A stretch of 37,333 bases of DNA from a virus. The position numbers and the translations under genes are program-made. Location of the stretch: the IMG/VR virus record IMGVR_UViG_3300037069_000811, positions 1 through 37,333 of that record; one strand, given 5' to 3'. This document shows positions 27,901 to 36,403 of the stretch, in pieces (position 1 is the first letter of the stretch; the number at the start of each line of letters is the position of its first letter). The notes under the pieces were generated by a model that made no database searches, was not told the DNA's origin, and was given only the letters and a program-made list of their open reading frames with translations.

Positions 27901-30499
27901 CTTCCCGTTCCAGGTCTTCGTCGGTGGCGTTCTCCCAAGTCGATGCCGCGCCAACTGCGGCAGCTTTGGAAGTCGGCATAGGCAGCGGGGTCCCGTCCTC
28001 CTTGGCCGCCATCAACCGCTTTAGGCTCTCCTGTGCCTCGGCTCTCAGAGCGTCGGCTTGGTTCCTGACTGCGGGGTCAATCTTGTAGTCGGCCTTCCCC
28101 ACCATGGAGACCTGCTTGGTCCCGGTCGTGATCTTGTTGGCGTATTCGGGGAACCTGCGGGCGATCTCTTCCTTCACCCCCTCCGGGTTCGCAGTCATTA
28201 TCTCCATGCGCCCGGTGCGAAGGTTGGTTGTGTGGCCGTCAATTAGCGGCTTGCCTTCCTTGTCGCCAGCAACGGGCAGGCGCATTTCATCGTAGAGGTC
28301 TTTGGTTTGCTTCAGGTCCATGCCCCGCCCGAGATCAATGGCCAGGATGGTCTCAGGCTTACTTCCGCTATGGAACTGATTGCTTGTATTCATCATGCTG
28401 TCTTGGGAGAAGACGTGCCCCATGGTGTCGGACACATGACGCATTCCCTCGGAACTGGCCATCTGGAGGCCGAAGCTGGGGTTAGTGTCGTCCAGATACC
28501 CGCCGGCCTGCGGGACAACCTTGCCCTCGACCCCGTGTAGCGCGAGGATACGAGGCATCATCTCGTCAACTACATGCTCGCTATATTCGTTCTTCTCGTC
28601 ATCACTCAGCCGGTTCCACCGCGACAAGAGGCCGGGGTCGCCCTTGGGATCGGGGGCAACCTCGAAATTCACCACGCTGTTCGGCGGCTTATCCTCGCCC
28701 CGGTCATAGTTCTCCGCATCGTAGGTTGTCGTGGTCCGTTCGGGCATGGCCATTTCGCCGCCCGGCAGTTGACCCCCGGCCAGCCTGCGCCCGTTGGCGA
28801 GGTAGCGTTGGGTCTCCAGCGGGAGCACGGCCTCATTGCGATCTGCGGCCACCCTGACGTAGCGGATGCCACCCTTCACCGATTTGTCCGGGACGGCCTC
28901 AAGCCGCGTCCCTGGGCCCTGCTGGACCAGTTCGTTAGCCCGCTTGATGCCGCCGTTGTAACCCGCAAGTTGGGCCGCCGTATCGCCGGGGAACCGCTTT
29001 TCCAGGTCGATCATGTTGGCGTTGAAGACGCGCGTGTTGAAGTCCGGGTTCTTCAGGCTCTCGGTTAGCTGCGCGTTGTCCATGCCTTCCCCGAAACCGT
29101 AGGCGCGCGCATTGGCCACCGTGATCTGGTGAATGCCTATCGCGCCGCCCTTAGTGTAGCCGGGAATGGGCTTGGACACGACGCGAGTGTCACCGTGCGC
29201 CCCCTCAAGGGCCGGGATTTCCGAGGCCGCAGTCCCGCGCGCAGCAGCGTCCCTTTCCATCGCCGGGACGATGTTGCCGAATATGGCGCTGGCCCGCTGG
29301 ATCGGCTGGATGTCCTGCTCCCAATTCGGGTCATTGTTGGCCCCGCCTGACCCGGCCACCTTGACGTGTTCCGCCAGCGGCTTAGGAGGATCGGCTGGCG
29401 CGGCGGCTCGCAAGGTGGGGATCACTGGGTCGCCTTGGGTGTCCTGGGCCAGAGCCTCCTGCCTGAGGATAGGGTGTTCGTTAGCGTGGTCGGCAACAAC
29501 CATTGGCGGGATGCCGGTCTGCTTGTAGGTCTCCTTCAGGTTGCTCCCCACCCTGCTCTCTGCATCATGGCCTGCGTGGGCCGCGCCAAGGGCCACCCCA
29601 AGACCAAGGGTCTGAATGGCCCCAACCTCGACATCACTGCGCGACGGAAGTTTACCGCTTTCGAGCGTCTCGATCCCAAGGGAACTGGCATACATGGCGG
29701 TGAGGTTGGATAGGTAGGAGACGCCCTTGGTGAGCAGGGGGCCAAGGAAAGGCTCTGCGCCCTTCGCCACGACCGCCCCAGTCCCGGCTCCCGCCAGCGT
29801 GCTTAGGCCGCCCACGGCCGCCTCATTGGCGACCTTCTTGATGCTATTACCGACGTGGGTAGCGAACTGTTGCGGGGTCTGTATCGCGCCCCGGCTGTGG
29901 TCATAGGCAGTCATCAAGGTTTCGCGGACGGCCGCTGGAGCGCCAAAGGCCCCCGCGCCAGCGCCAGCGGGCCCGGCAGGAGCCCCGCCCATCGCGCCGC
30001 CCACCATGAAGGGCAAGTCGCCCGCAAGCTTGGCCGCCCCGTATGCCAGCTTTTGCGGTATGGTCGCACCCTCCGGGAGTTGGTCGGCCGGCAGTCCTTC
30101 GCCCCCGGTCCCGGTGAACATCCGGTAGTCTCGGAAGATTAGGTTCCCGGCCGTGCCTAGCGAACTGGCGCTAGTGCCCTCCTGCATGGCACCCAAAAGG
30201 CTCAGGTGGTTCGCGTCCACGCTCTTTGCAACGCCCGTGGCCGGATCGTAGCCAGCAATGGCGTGGGTGTCGAAGTGACTAAGCGGCTGCGGCTGTTGGG
30301 CGGGCGGGGCCCCGGCGGGTGCAGGGTCTCCGAAGTAGGACGCGATCTCCGAAGGCTTGTGGCCCTCGCGCGCCATGTATTGACTATAGCCGTCTTTCCA
30401 TTCGTCAGCCCCCTGCTGTCCCTGCGTCTTTACAGCAAACTCGTATGCCTGCTGGCCTTCAGGCTTTGGGGGAGGGGGCGGCAGGGTCCCGTCAGACAT
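24929..30499 (-). CDS. Giant internal virion protein with lytic transglycosylase
   Basis: 1856 residues. T7 gp16-type ejected protein. N-terminal 400 residues are Pro- and Ala-rich with hydrophobic stretches. At about 428-525 lies a lytic transglycosylase-like segment: a candidate catalytic Glu (E432 in IPALEGAHG), GGAIGIHQI (451-459) and AGYNGG (512-517). A long middle part includes a coiled coil (KQAKIASDAAKAQAQAAGRA). Toward the C-terminus are hydrophobic helices (VAVASTLAYAISTIQLPAIA). These traits fit a protein that opens the cell wall and forms a channel for DNA. GTGTAAAC at 24978 encodes Val-Tyr-Thr; no site occurs in the next 5.6 kb. Confidence 0.82.
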   Translation of the reverse strand: MSDGTLPPPPPKPEGQQAYEFAVKTQGQQGADEWKDGYSQYMAREGHKPSEIASYFGDPAPAGAPPAQQPQPLSHFDTHAIAGYDPATGVAKSVDANHLSLLGAMQEGTSASSLGTAGNLIFRDYRMFTGTGGEGLPADQLPEGATIPQKLAYGAAKLAGDLPFMVGGAMGGAPAGPAGAGAGAFGAPAAVRETLMTAYDHSRGAIQTPQQFATHVGNSIKKVANEAAVGGLSTLAGAGTGAVVAKGAEPFLGPLLTKGVSYLSNLTAMYASSLGIETLESGKLPSRSDVEVGAIQTLGLGVALGAAHAGHDAESRVGSNLKETYKQTGIPPMVVADHANEHPILRQEALAQDTQGDPVIPTLRAAAPADPPKPLAEHVKVAGSGGANNDPNWEQDIQPIQRASAIFGNIVPAMERDAAARGTAASEIPALEGAHGDTRVVSKPIPGYTKGGAIGIHQITVANARAYGFGEGMDNAQLTESLKNPDFNTRVFNANMIDLEKRFPGDTAAQLAGYNGGIKRANELVQQGPGTRLEAVPDKSVKGGIRYVRVAADRNEAVLPLETQRYLANGRRLAGGQLPGGEMAMPERTTTTYDAENYDRGEDKPPNSVVNFEVAPDPKGDPGLLSRWNRLSDDEKNEYSEHVVDEMMPRILALHGVEGKVVPQAGGYLDDTNPSFGLQMASSEGMRHVSDTMGHVFSQDSMMNTSNQFHSGSKPETILAIDLGRGMDLKQTKDLYDEMRLPVAGDKEGKPLIDGHTTNLRTGRMEIMTANPEGVKEEIARRFPEYANKITTGTKQVSMVGKADYKIDPAVRNQADALRAEAQESLKRLMAAKEDGTPLPMPTSKAAAVGAASTWENATDEDLEREVLSNVGENTAPKGNVLERVIDQYFSALTPGRALDNSLIKAKKYERIHNTGIEDIMRERYASDTRTSYMLKFGGLDPSGFAKGTEVAPIEGSENDTFVQAMKAVVEDGGTPQGFVAYLMAKRGAALEMVGPEGKVKIDNAKQAKIASDAAKAQAQAAGRALAKLEKKAAALKDPEKAEAIRQSDAYVQVKAASDAANETASAALRQAQYRMKLATPRETGINPFAAAEMIGRDSFAAKYQRGTDRFNAMNDHFLDYLKAAGTHSATQIQAMRDVSDTYVSFRRMIGGKAANIGTGKDGGVYDPLKRFEGDDGKITNPLMARIDNMGIGVKIADRNMAIRFLLDKAEADPSLAAAMDLKRTGTAVDPNDDQITQALKAYGFGKPEGMEEGEEGEEPGWDEEALEKAREAYGPIIAMRQEANMGKNEFLYMRDGKAESWSVADEHLARMIKDASSPLAVDPVSKVVQFISKLDRSGIVINPTFPSRMTLWHQFNEFVADPTHPPPILTLLRGMPHVLGQDALFQKVMANGGFGAALTDMDKQFFKTDADKIFNETNTWNRLWNTFSSPVELAHTISSKLDAANRVGIFIHAKKLGMTDVKAAMTSRKAGIDYAEQAASQIANNMAQDIPFWRPHFLGMKQSWEAFEDQGRGRSVAVASTLAYAISTIQLPAIALYAINRLQDKYLPAERQYANIDRWEKDNAMIFPEVAGYRLKLRLPANFGWLFGGLTVRALDAMVSEDPHNMEGALTDFLNTYIPAVLPPLIQSPLEVMTNKNLTTGRPLIAGSLEKLSPDMQFTEYTSEPAKALAKAMDYGLGWRMSPIQIDHIIDGWTGTLGTDALKAVDAVLQKPGPPSDLADNIFINGFLVRHRDFQRPLDDFYTDMDKIEQAHSDAGSLLKHARTTGYDGDYAAYYKKLDDPKMQSSVGYLMSIAKAITYQRSVIIGLDHNKQIDVDQKRQLTEEAYRQMIASANQGLVYTAQVLGEKPREQINGQ

Positions 30500-32157
30500 T
30501 AGTGCGGCCCGAAGCCGGCGGGCAGTTCACCCATGTTGCCGCGTGTGCGGTTAGTGGTCGGGGCTCCCCGAATGCCAGGGAATGTTCCGCCCTGCGGGCT
30601 GTGTAAACCGACGACGAACGGGGCCAGGAAGCCCTTCGGGTCGCCCACGAAATCCTTGCTTCCGGGAGTGAACAGGTCCCGGCCGATGTCTTGGGGCGAC
30701 ATGCCACGGTCAGCCTCTTCCTGGATTTTGCTGTCAACCGCAGACTGGATGTCGCCCCACTGGTAAGCCTGAGTGCCCACCAAGCTCCCCCCTGGGCCGG
30801 CCGCCGGGAAGTAGGCTCCTTTAATCATCTTGAGGGTGTTGTCGCGGGCCAGATAGGTGCTTCTCCAGGACGGGTCCTTGAGATAGGCCGACCGCATCCG
30901 GTCCAGGGTGGCCTCCTGATCCGCGTTCAGCAGGCCCGACATGTGGGCCCTGGCCTGCTGCTGCTCAAAGTTGGGTGCATAGACGTGGGCGGCCAAGTTA
31001 TCAAAGGTGTTTACATCACCAAGCACGTCCCTGTTGTTCGCGTTGGCGACGACCTTGGCTTCGTTCAGGGTCATCAACCCGTCAATGCCGGCGCGATCCT
31101 CCGCAGAGCGCGGGTCAGCGGCAAGGGCGGCGGTCTCCTTGATCGCGTCAGGGGTCGGGCGGTAGATGCCGTCAGGGCCCGTGTATCGGGCGCGGATGCT
31201 GAGGATCGTGCCGTCAACGTATTCCTTCGCCTGTGCCTTCGCGGTGGACTGGCTGGCCCTGTTCATGGTGATTGCGTTAGAAGTCGCACTCTTCACAACC
31301 GTGTCTCCCCAATCCTCACCCGTGGCGGTCTCGCGGCCCCCGAGGTATCCCATGGCTTCAGGGTGATCGACGCCCGTGAACTTCGCATAAGCCTTCTTCA
31401 TGTCCGTGTAAACACCGGCTTCATCTATCTTCCCTGTGCCGGGATCGGTGTTGTCGTGGACGGCCTTGGGGCCGGCGGCGTCCATGGTCGATCTCAGCGC
31501 AGCCGCCCACACATTGCCCTTGCTCTTTTCGGCCGTCTCACGGATTTGCGCGATCTGCTTCTCACCGCCATGCGACGACTGGATGGTGAGGTTTGCTTGG
31601 CGATCAATCCCGGCAATCGCGTCGTTCACTGTGCTGGGGTCCTGCGCCGCCTTGGCGATAAGCAGCTTGTTCGTCTTGTCGAAGGTCTGAGCCGTTTGCA
31701 CGTCGGCCAAGGCGTTGACATCATCGGTCCCGCTCTTGATGAACTCACTGGCATAGCTGGTATAGGTCTTGGCGTAGGCAGTCCTCGCCTCATTGGTGGA
31801 GAGGCTTTTCAGTCCATCCTGGTATTGCTGAACAAGAAGCGGCCCCATGACGTGATCGAATAGTTGCGGATCATTCGTATTGCTGGCGGCGTCCTGTTGA
31901 AGGGCCTCATTCCACACGGCCTTGTTGTGGACCTGCTGGGCAGTGAAGATCATGTCCTGCTTCTGGAGTTCCTGGGCGGTCCTCCGGTCAATGATCTTGT
32001 CGCCAACCGCATTGGCTGCGCCCTCAACCTCCTGCCCGAGTTGGCTGAAGATGCGCTCCGTATGATAGGCGGCCTCGCCAAAACCCTGTGCGCCTGTTTG
32101 CACGTCCTCTTGCGGGCCGCTCAGGGTGGAGGCGTTTACGTTCTCGATATTGGGCAT
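30499..32157 (-). CDS. Internal virion protein, gp15-like position
   Basis: 552 residues, MPNIENVNASTLSGPQEDVQ start. Mostly helical and charged with Ala/Gln-rich stretches (KQDMIFTAQQVHNKAVWNEA). It has no signal peptide and no enzymatic motif. By order between the transglycosylase protein and the small internal protein it corresponds to T7 gp15, an ejected core protein; the sequence itself does not prove this. GTGTAAAC sites at 30601 (forcing a TTA leucine codon) and 31406, and GTTTGCAC at 31694 and 32096. Confidence 0.72.
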   Translation of the reverse strand: MPNIENVNASTLSGPQEDVQTGAQGFGEAAYHTERIFSQLGQEVEGAANAVGDKIIDRRTAQELQKQDMIFTAQQVHNKAVWNEALQQDAASNTNDPQLFDHVMGPLLVQQYQDGLKSLSTNEARTAYAKTYTSYASEFIKSGTDDVNALADVQTAQTFDKTNKLLIAKAAQDPSTVNDAIAGIDRQANLTIQSSHGGEKQIAQIRETAEKSKGNVWAAALRSTMDAAGPKAVHDNTDPGTGKIDEAGVYTDMKKAYAKFTGVDHPEAMGYLGGRETATGEDWGDTVVKSATSNAITMNRASQSTAKAQAKEYVDGTILSIRARYTGPDGIYRPTPDAIKETAALAADPRSAEDRAGIDGLMTLNEAKVVANANNRDVLGDVNTFDNLAAHVYAPNFEQQQARAHMSGLLNADQEATLDRMRSAYLKDPSWRSTYLARDNTLKMIKGAYFPAAGPGGSLVGTQAYQWGDIQSAVDSKIQEEADRGMSPQDIGRDLFTPGSKDFVGDPKGFLAPFVVGLHSPQGGTFPGIRGAPTTNRTRGNMGELPAGFGPH

Positions 32158-32720
32158 TAGATGAACGCCGATGCTATCTTGACGATGCCGGACAGGATGC
32201 CGCCAATGCCGCCGGCCGAGGCGTGTTCAGCCTGTAGGTTGGCGGCCTTGGCCTGCTGCTCATACTTCTCTTCGCTGAGTTCAGCGTTCTGGCTAATCTG
32301 GCCCTGTGCTTCGCCCCCAGCTTCCGTAGCTTGCTTCTGGAGGTATTGGCCTGAGCCGCCACCAGTGAACCCAGCCGCGCCGAGTTGGCTGCGCTGCGAA
32401 CCCATGATCTCAGCAATCTTCGTGCCCATCTCGAACTGCTTGGCGGGCAGTTCCCAGGCGGTCTCGGAGGCCGCAGTGTCGTAATCGTGGGCCTCCTGGC
32501 GGTAGCTGGACGCCGAGAGAAGCTGGCCAACCCCGTTCATAACGCTGTCCAAGCCGCCTGACGCCGCGTTGAAGGCCGACGTGCTGGACATCGGGCCAGT
32601 CAGTTGCTCGACGCTCCCCATCTGACTGAAGATATTGTCAGAGCTTTCGATGTTATCCGTGGGGTTGCCCCCGCCAAAGGCAGTGCCGACGCCTTCTCCA
32701 GGGTTATAGATTTCGCTCAT
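32157..32720 (-). CDS. Internal virion protein B-like (gp14-like)
   Basis: 187 residues from the ATG at 32720, which overlaps the stop of the preceding tail gene (ATGA); a longer reading from 32792 has no support. Gly/Ala-rich with ELPAKQFEMGTKIAEIMGSQ and RSQLGAAGFTGGGSGQYLQK. That composition is typical of podovirus internal virion protein B. It should be ejected with DNA to help form the channel. Confidence 0.78.
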   Translation of the reverse strand: MSEIYNPGEGVGTAFGGGNPTDNIESSDNIFSQMGSVEQLTGPMSSTSAFNAASGGLDSVMNGVGQLLSASSYRQEAHDYDTAASETAWELPAKQFEMGTKIAEIMGSQRSQLGAAGFTGGGSGQYLQKQATEAGGEAQGQISQNAELSEEKYEQQAKAANLQAEHASAGGIGGILSGIVKIASAFI

Positions 32721-35700
32721 GTGTCGTGCGCCTGAAGGAAGCCCTGAACCGTCACAACTTGCGCCGGGTAGGGCCGGGTGATCTGCCAGCACAGCATACT
32801 ATCATAGGAGTAATCGTCGTCCAAGTGATCCCAATAGACCCCGCTGAAGAGTTGGTTGATGGCGTAGGCCGTATTGTTCGCGAACCTGAACTGGAGCGCC
32901 CGCAGGTGCGTGAAGTCAGTTCCGGCCGACAGTCCCTGGGTGCTGTCAAGGAGCATCGAGAACTGGTGAAGGCGGCGCTTCTTGCCAAGAGCCGGGCCAC
33001 CGGGCGTCTGCGTTTCCTGGGGCAGGATCGACCGCAAGATTTGGCCCTGGCTTGTGTAGGTGAACCCCAGCGCGAACGGGACCGAATAGTTGCCCGGCGG
33101 GGAGACGTTCGCACCAGCCGACCCGTAGCTGATATACCACTTGTTATCCAAGAAGCTCTGGCCAATGACCGTGCCGGTCGCGCCGTCTGTAGTCTGATTG
33201 GTCAGTTGGTTCGGCTGGCTTCCGACGTTCTGGAGGACCGTCCCGCTGGTCGTATCTATCGTCACCCCATTCTGCCCGCCCACGATCAAGTCCAAGCGGC
33301 CCGCACGGGCGCGAGAGAACTGCGCCGTGAACTGCGTGGGCTGCGTCACGCCATCAAACGGAGTAGCCCACATGAGGCCGCCGCTCGCCGCGTTGATCTT
33401 GATGCAGTAGAGCTTGTGCGCCACGCTCGCGGTTGTAGAGACCCAAACGATAAGGTTCCCGTCCGTTTCGTCGTAGGTCACGCCAGCGGCGTTATCAATG
33501 CTGGTCCACGTCGCGTCCACGGTCGCGGGCGCAATAGCCCCCAAGGTCGCGAGGCTGAAGCCCGAGGAACCAACCGACGCTTGGTAAGTCGTGATGCCGC
33601 TTGCGCCATGCACAACCATCCCGTAGGCGGACGCGCCCACGCCTCTTGAGAGGAACATCCGAGACGTGCCACCCGCGTAGCCGATTGTGTGCCCAGTGTA
33701 GCGCATCGCGTCAGTATTGATTAGGTCCAGGTTGTTGCCGACCAACCACGAATTGAGCAGATAGTTAGACCCCTGGAACTGAATTGTAGTCATGGCGAAC
33801 GGAGAGGCCATGTGGTTATTGTCGGTGTTGATGGCGCTACCGGAAACCCCCCAGGATGCCACGCGGGTCAACTGCCCTGCCGCATTCGTGCTGGTCTTGT
33901 AGAGCGTGCCCTGGTTAGACGTGAACTGGCTCCAGTATATGTTGCCGTTCACGTCCATGGTCGCAGGAACAACCGCCCCGGCGTCAGTGTAGTTCTCCAG
34001 GTTTGCCAGGGTCTTCAGGTTATACGACATGACACCGTTGCCGGAACCTATGGCGTATCCGTTGAAGTTGTTCCAATCCACCAGGAAGTTCGCGCCGGCA
34101 TTAGATGAAGGCAGGACCGATTGCGCGCCATAGACCGTGCTGTTCCCGGTAGCAGTCTGGATAGGCGTGCCAAGCTGCTGCGGCGTCAGGGAGGCCAGGA
34201 GCGCCTTGGTGAACAGGCTACCGGCCACGCCGACCGGAAGGTCCACGGTGCCCGTTGCGGAGACAGTGTAATCGCCCAGGTCCAGGCCAGCGCCGAACAC
34301 CGTGATAGTATCGCCCGCGAGGTATTGCAGCCCGTATAGGCGCACGATGTCCGGGGTCCCGGCGATGTATTGAGCCGACGAAGGCGCGCCGCCTGCATCG
34401 GTGAAGAAGGCATTGAGAAGCGACTGGCCTTCGTCGAAGATGGTGGACAGGAACTCGACGTAGCAGATTTGCGTCACTGGGTCCTGAGTGCAGAGCGCCA
34501 GGGTATCAAGGGTCCCGTCGGAGGACGGGCCCGACTGGATGGACAGCACCTTCCGATTGGAGCCCAGCTTGTGCCTGTGCCAGCCCACGAACTTCGGAGG
34601 CGCGGTGCCGAAGGGGCTTTCCCGCTTGTAGGTGCAGCCGATCAGCGTCCCGTCGCCCAGCCGGGCCCACACAACCGGCGTGAGTTCATACTGGTAGGCG
34701 ATCTCCTGGATGCCGGGAACCGTCAGGTGCCGCGCCTTCTCAGACAGGTTGGAGGCAGTCAGCTTGCGCGAGTAGGCGTCGGACACATACTCCATGAGGT
34801 TCCGATGGTAGGCCTGTGTAAACACCACGGACAGGCCGGTCCACCGGGGCTCGACGTTGGCGCACTTGTATTTCGTCTGGCGGTGTATCTGGATGGACGT
34901 AGGGGTGATCGGGTCGCCAATGTTGGAAGCCTGGAGCAGGAACTCGCCGCTTTCCGTGCCGAGGATGATGGCCCCTTCATAGAGCGAGATGGCCCAAAAG
35001 ATCGTGTTCGTGTCATCAGTCGAGGCGGTCTCAAAGCACCCGCTATCATCCAGGACGTTGCCGTATAGGTCGGTTGGAGCGAAATCCAGGGGGCCGCGAG
35101 TGCTGTTAGTGCGCGACCCATCAACCCGGTTCGGGAGGCCGCCGAAGGTCCAGAAGCGCCCATCGTGGAAGGTGCCCCCCGTAGGCCAGCCCGTCGTGGC
35201 GCTATAGACACCCATCGCCCAGGTCGTGATGGCGTTGGTATAGAGCAGCGGGCCACCCGCCAGGATGCCTTCAGGATCGGCCGCCGCCAAGGTGAGGGTC
35301 ACGGTAGTCGAGTTGGTGACGGTCGCTATAGTGCCCCAAGTCCAGATCGCACCTTGGGGGAATAGGAACCATTGCGGTGTAGCTGCCCCGGCGATGGCGG
35401 CACCAGGGATGTTGCCCGATCCGGGGTTGGTCGCTTTCCAGTAGGCGTTCGCATACTTGACCACGGCCCCTGTAGTGTAGTTCGTTCCCGAGACCCAGGC
35501 GGCGGGCTCGGAGAAGAGGCGGATCAGCCTGCCAACATCGGTCGATTGGAACCCGGCCCCGTTGTTGATCGACGTGGCGGCGCTGGCGGTCAGGGTAATC
35601 GTTCCCGAGGTTCCCGTGGGCGTCAGCGTGGACCCGTCGCTCGGGAAGTTCAGGTATGGGCCATCGGTAAAGGTGAGGCTTTGGGTGTAGGTGAACTGCG

Positions 35701-36403
35701 CGTAACCGCTGGTGGACGGCACCTTCGTGGTTATGATCTCACCCGGCGCGGCCGAAGGGTGGAACAGGAGCGCCAGGACGCGCCCGTTAGTGTCGGTCCC
35801 TTGGACCAGTCGCAGGGCGTCTAGGCTCGCGATGTAGGGCGTGGCGTAGGTAAGCACGCGGCCCACCCACAGCGCCCCGGAGCCCGACAGCGTTGAACCA
35901 TCCAGGGTAGCCCCCGTGATCGGGTCGGATAGTGAGAAGTGCGTGGTATCGACCACAGTGATCGACCACACGCGGTTGAATAGGATGGACTGCCCCGGCT
36001 GCGGGACGGTGCCGGGCGTGATTGAGACCTGATCTCCCGTGGCCCAGCCGGGCGCGCTGACGGTCTGTAGGACCGCCGGGTTGGCCGTGGAGATGGCCTT
36101 GACGGCGATAACAGGCTCCGTAACAAGCCCTAGACCCGCGAAGAAGCGGAGGAAGCCGGCCGTAAACTCCGCAGTATAGGGGGCGTTCTCGCTGAAGTGG
36201 AAGTCACGCAGGACGGCGGGGAAACCCCCGCGCGTGGTCCCGGCATACTTGGTTCCCGGCCGGCGCACCCAGCCCCCGCTCTCAATAGGTAGGCCGTTTA
36301 CACACACGTTCATGGCCGTGCGGTAGGTCTCTTCGTCCACCCGGCCTTGCGCTCGGGGAGACCATTCGCCGCCCAGGAAGTTAGGTTGGACGAAGCTGGA
36401 CAT
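32717..36403 (-). CDS. Tail tubular/stabilisation protein B-like, 1228 residues
   Basis: N-terminus (residues 4-55) FLGGEWSPRAQGRVDEETYR, then CVNGLPIESGGWVRRPGTKY, is the hallmark of phage stabilisation/tail tubular B proteins. The protein is longer than T7 gp12 (about 790 residues). It has repetitive beta sequence in the middle and C-terminal thirds, and near residue 310 a short module GTNYTTGAVVKYANAYWKAT of the type seen in carbohydrate-binding domains. Likely forms the tail nozzle. GTTTACAC-family sites at 34816 and 36296. Confidence 0.88.
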   Translation of the reverse strand: MSSFVQPNFLGGEWSPRAQGRVDEETYRTAMNVCVNGLPIESGGWVRRPGTKYAGTTRGGFPAVLRDFHFSENAPYTAEFTAGFLRFFAGLGLVTEPVIAVKAISTANPAVLQTVSAPGWATGDQVSITPGTVPQPGQSILFNRVWSITVVDTTHFSLSDPITGATLDGSTLSGSGALWVGRVLTYATPYIASLDALRLVQGTDTNGRVLALLFHPSAAPGEIITTKVPSTSGYAQFTYTQSLTFTDGPYLNFPSDGSTLTPTGTSGTITLTASAATSINNGAGFQSTDVGRLIRLFSEPAAWVSGTNYTTGAVVKYANAYWKATNPGSGNIPGAAIAGAATPQWFLFPQGAIWTWGTIATVTNSTTVTLTLAAADPEGILAGGPLLYTNAITTWAMGVYSATTGWPTGGTFHDGRFWTFGGLPNRVDGSRTNSTRGPLDFAPTDLYGNVLDDSGCFETASTDDTNTIFWAISLYEGAIILGTESGEFLLQASNIGDPITPTSIQIHRQTKYKCANVEPRWTGLSVVFTQAYHRNLMEYVSDAYSRKLTASNLSEKARHLTVPGIQEIAYQYELTPVVWARLGDGTLIGCTYKRESPFGTAPPKFVGWHRHKLGSNRKVLSIQSGPSSDGTLDTLALCTQDPVTQICYVEFLSTIFDEGQSLLNAFFTDAGGAPSSAQYIAGTPDIVRLYGLQYLAGDTITVFGAGLDLGDYTVSATGTVDLPVGVAGSLFTKALLASLTPQQLGTPIQTATGNSTVYGAQSVLPSSNAGANFLVDWNNFNGYAIGSGNGVMSYNLKTLANLENYTDAGAVVPATMDVNGNIYWSQFTSNQGTLYKTSTNAAGQLTRVASWGVSGSAINTDNNHMASPFAMTTIQFQGSNYLLNSWLVGNNLDLINTDAMRYTGHTIGYAGGTSRMFLSRGVGASAYGMVVHGASGITTYQASVGSSGFSLATLGAIAPATVDATWTSIDNAAGVTYDETDGNLIVWVSTTASVAHKLYCIKINAASGGLMWATPFDGVTQPTQFTAQFSRARAGRLDLIVGGQNGVTIDTTSGTVLQNVGSQPNQLTNQTTDGATGTVIGQSFLDNKWYISYGSAGANVSPPGNYSVPFALGFTYTSQGQILRSILPQETQTPGGPALGKKRRLHQFSMLLDSTQGLSAGTDFTHLRALQFRFANNTAYAINQLFSGVYWDHLDDDYSYDSMLCWQITRPYPAQVVTVQGFLQAHDT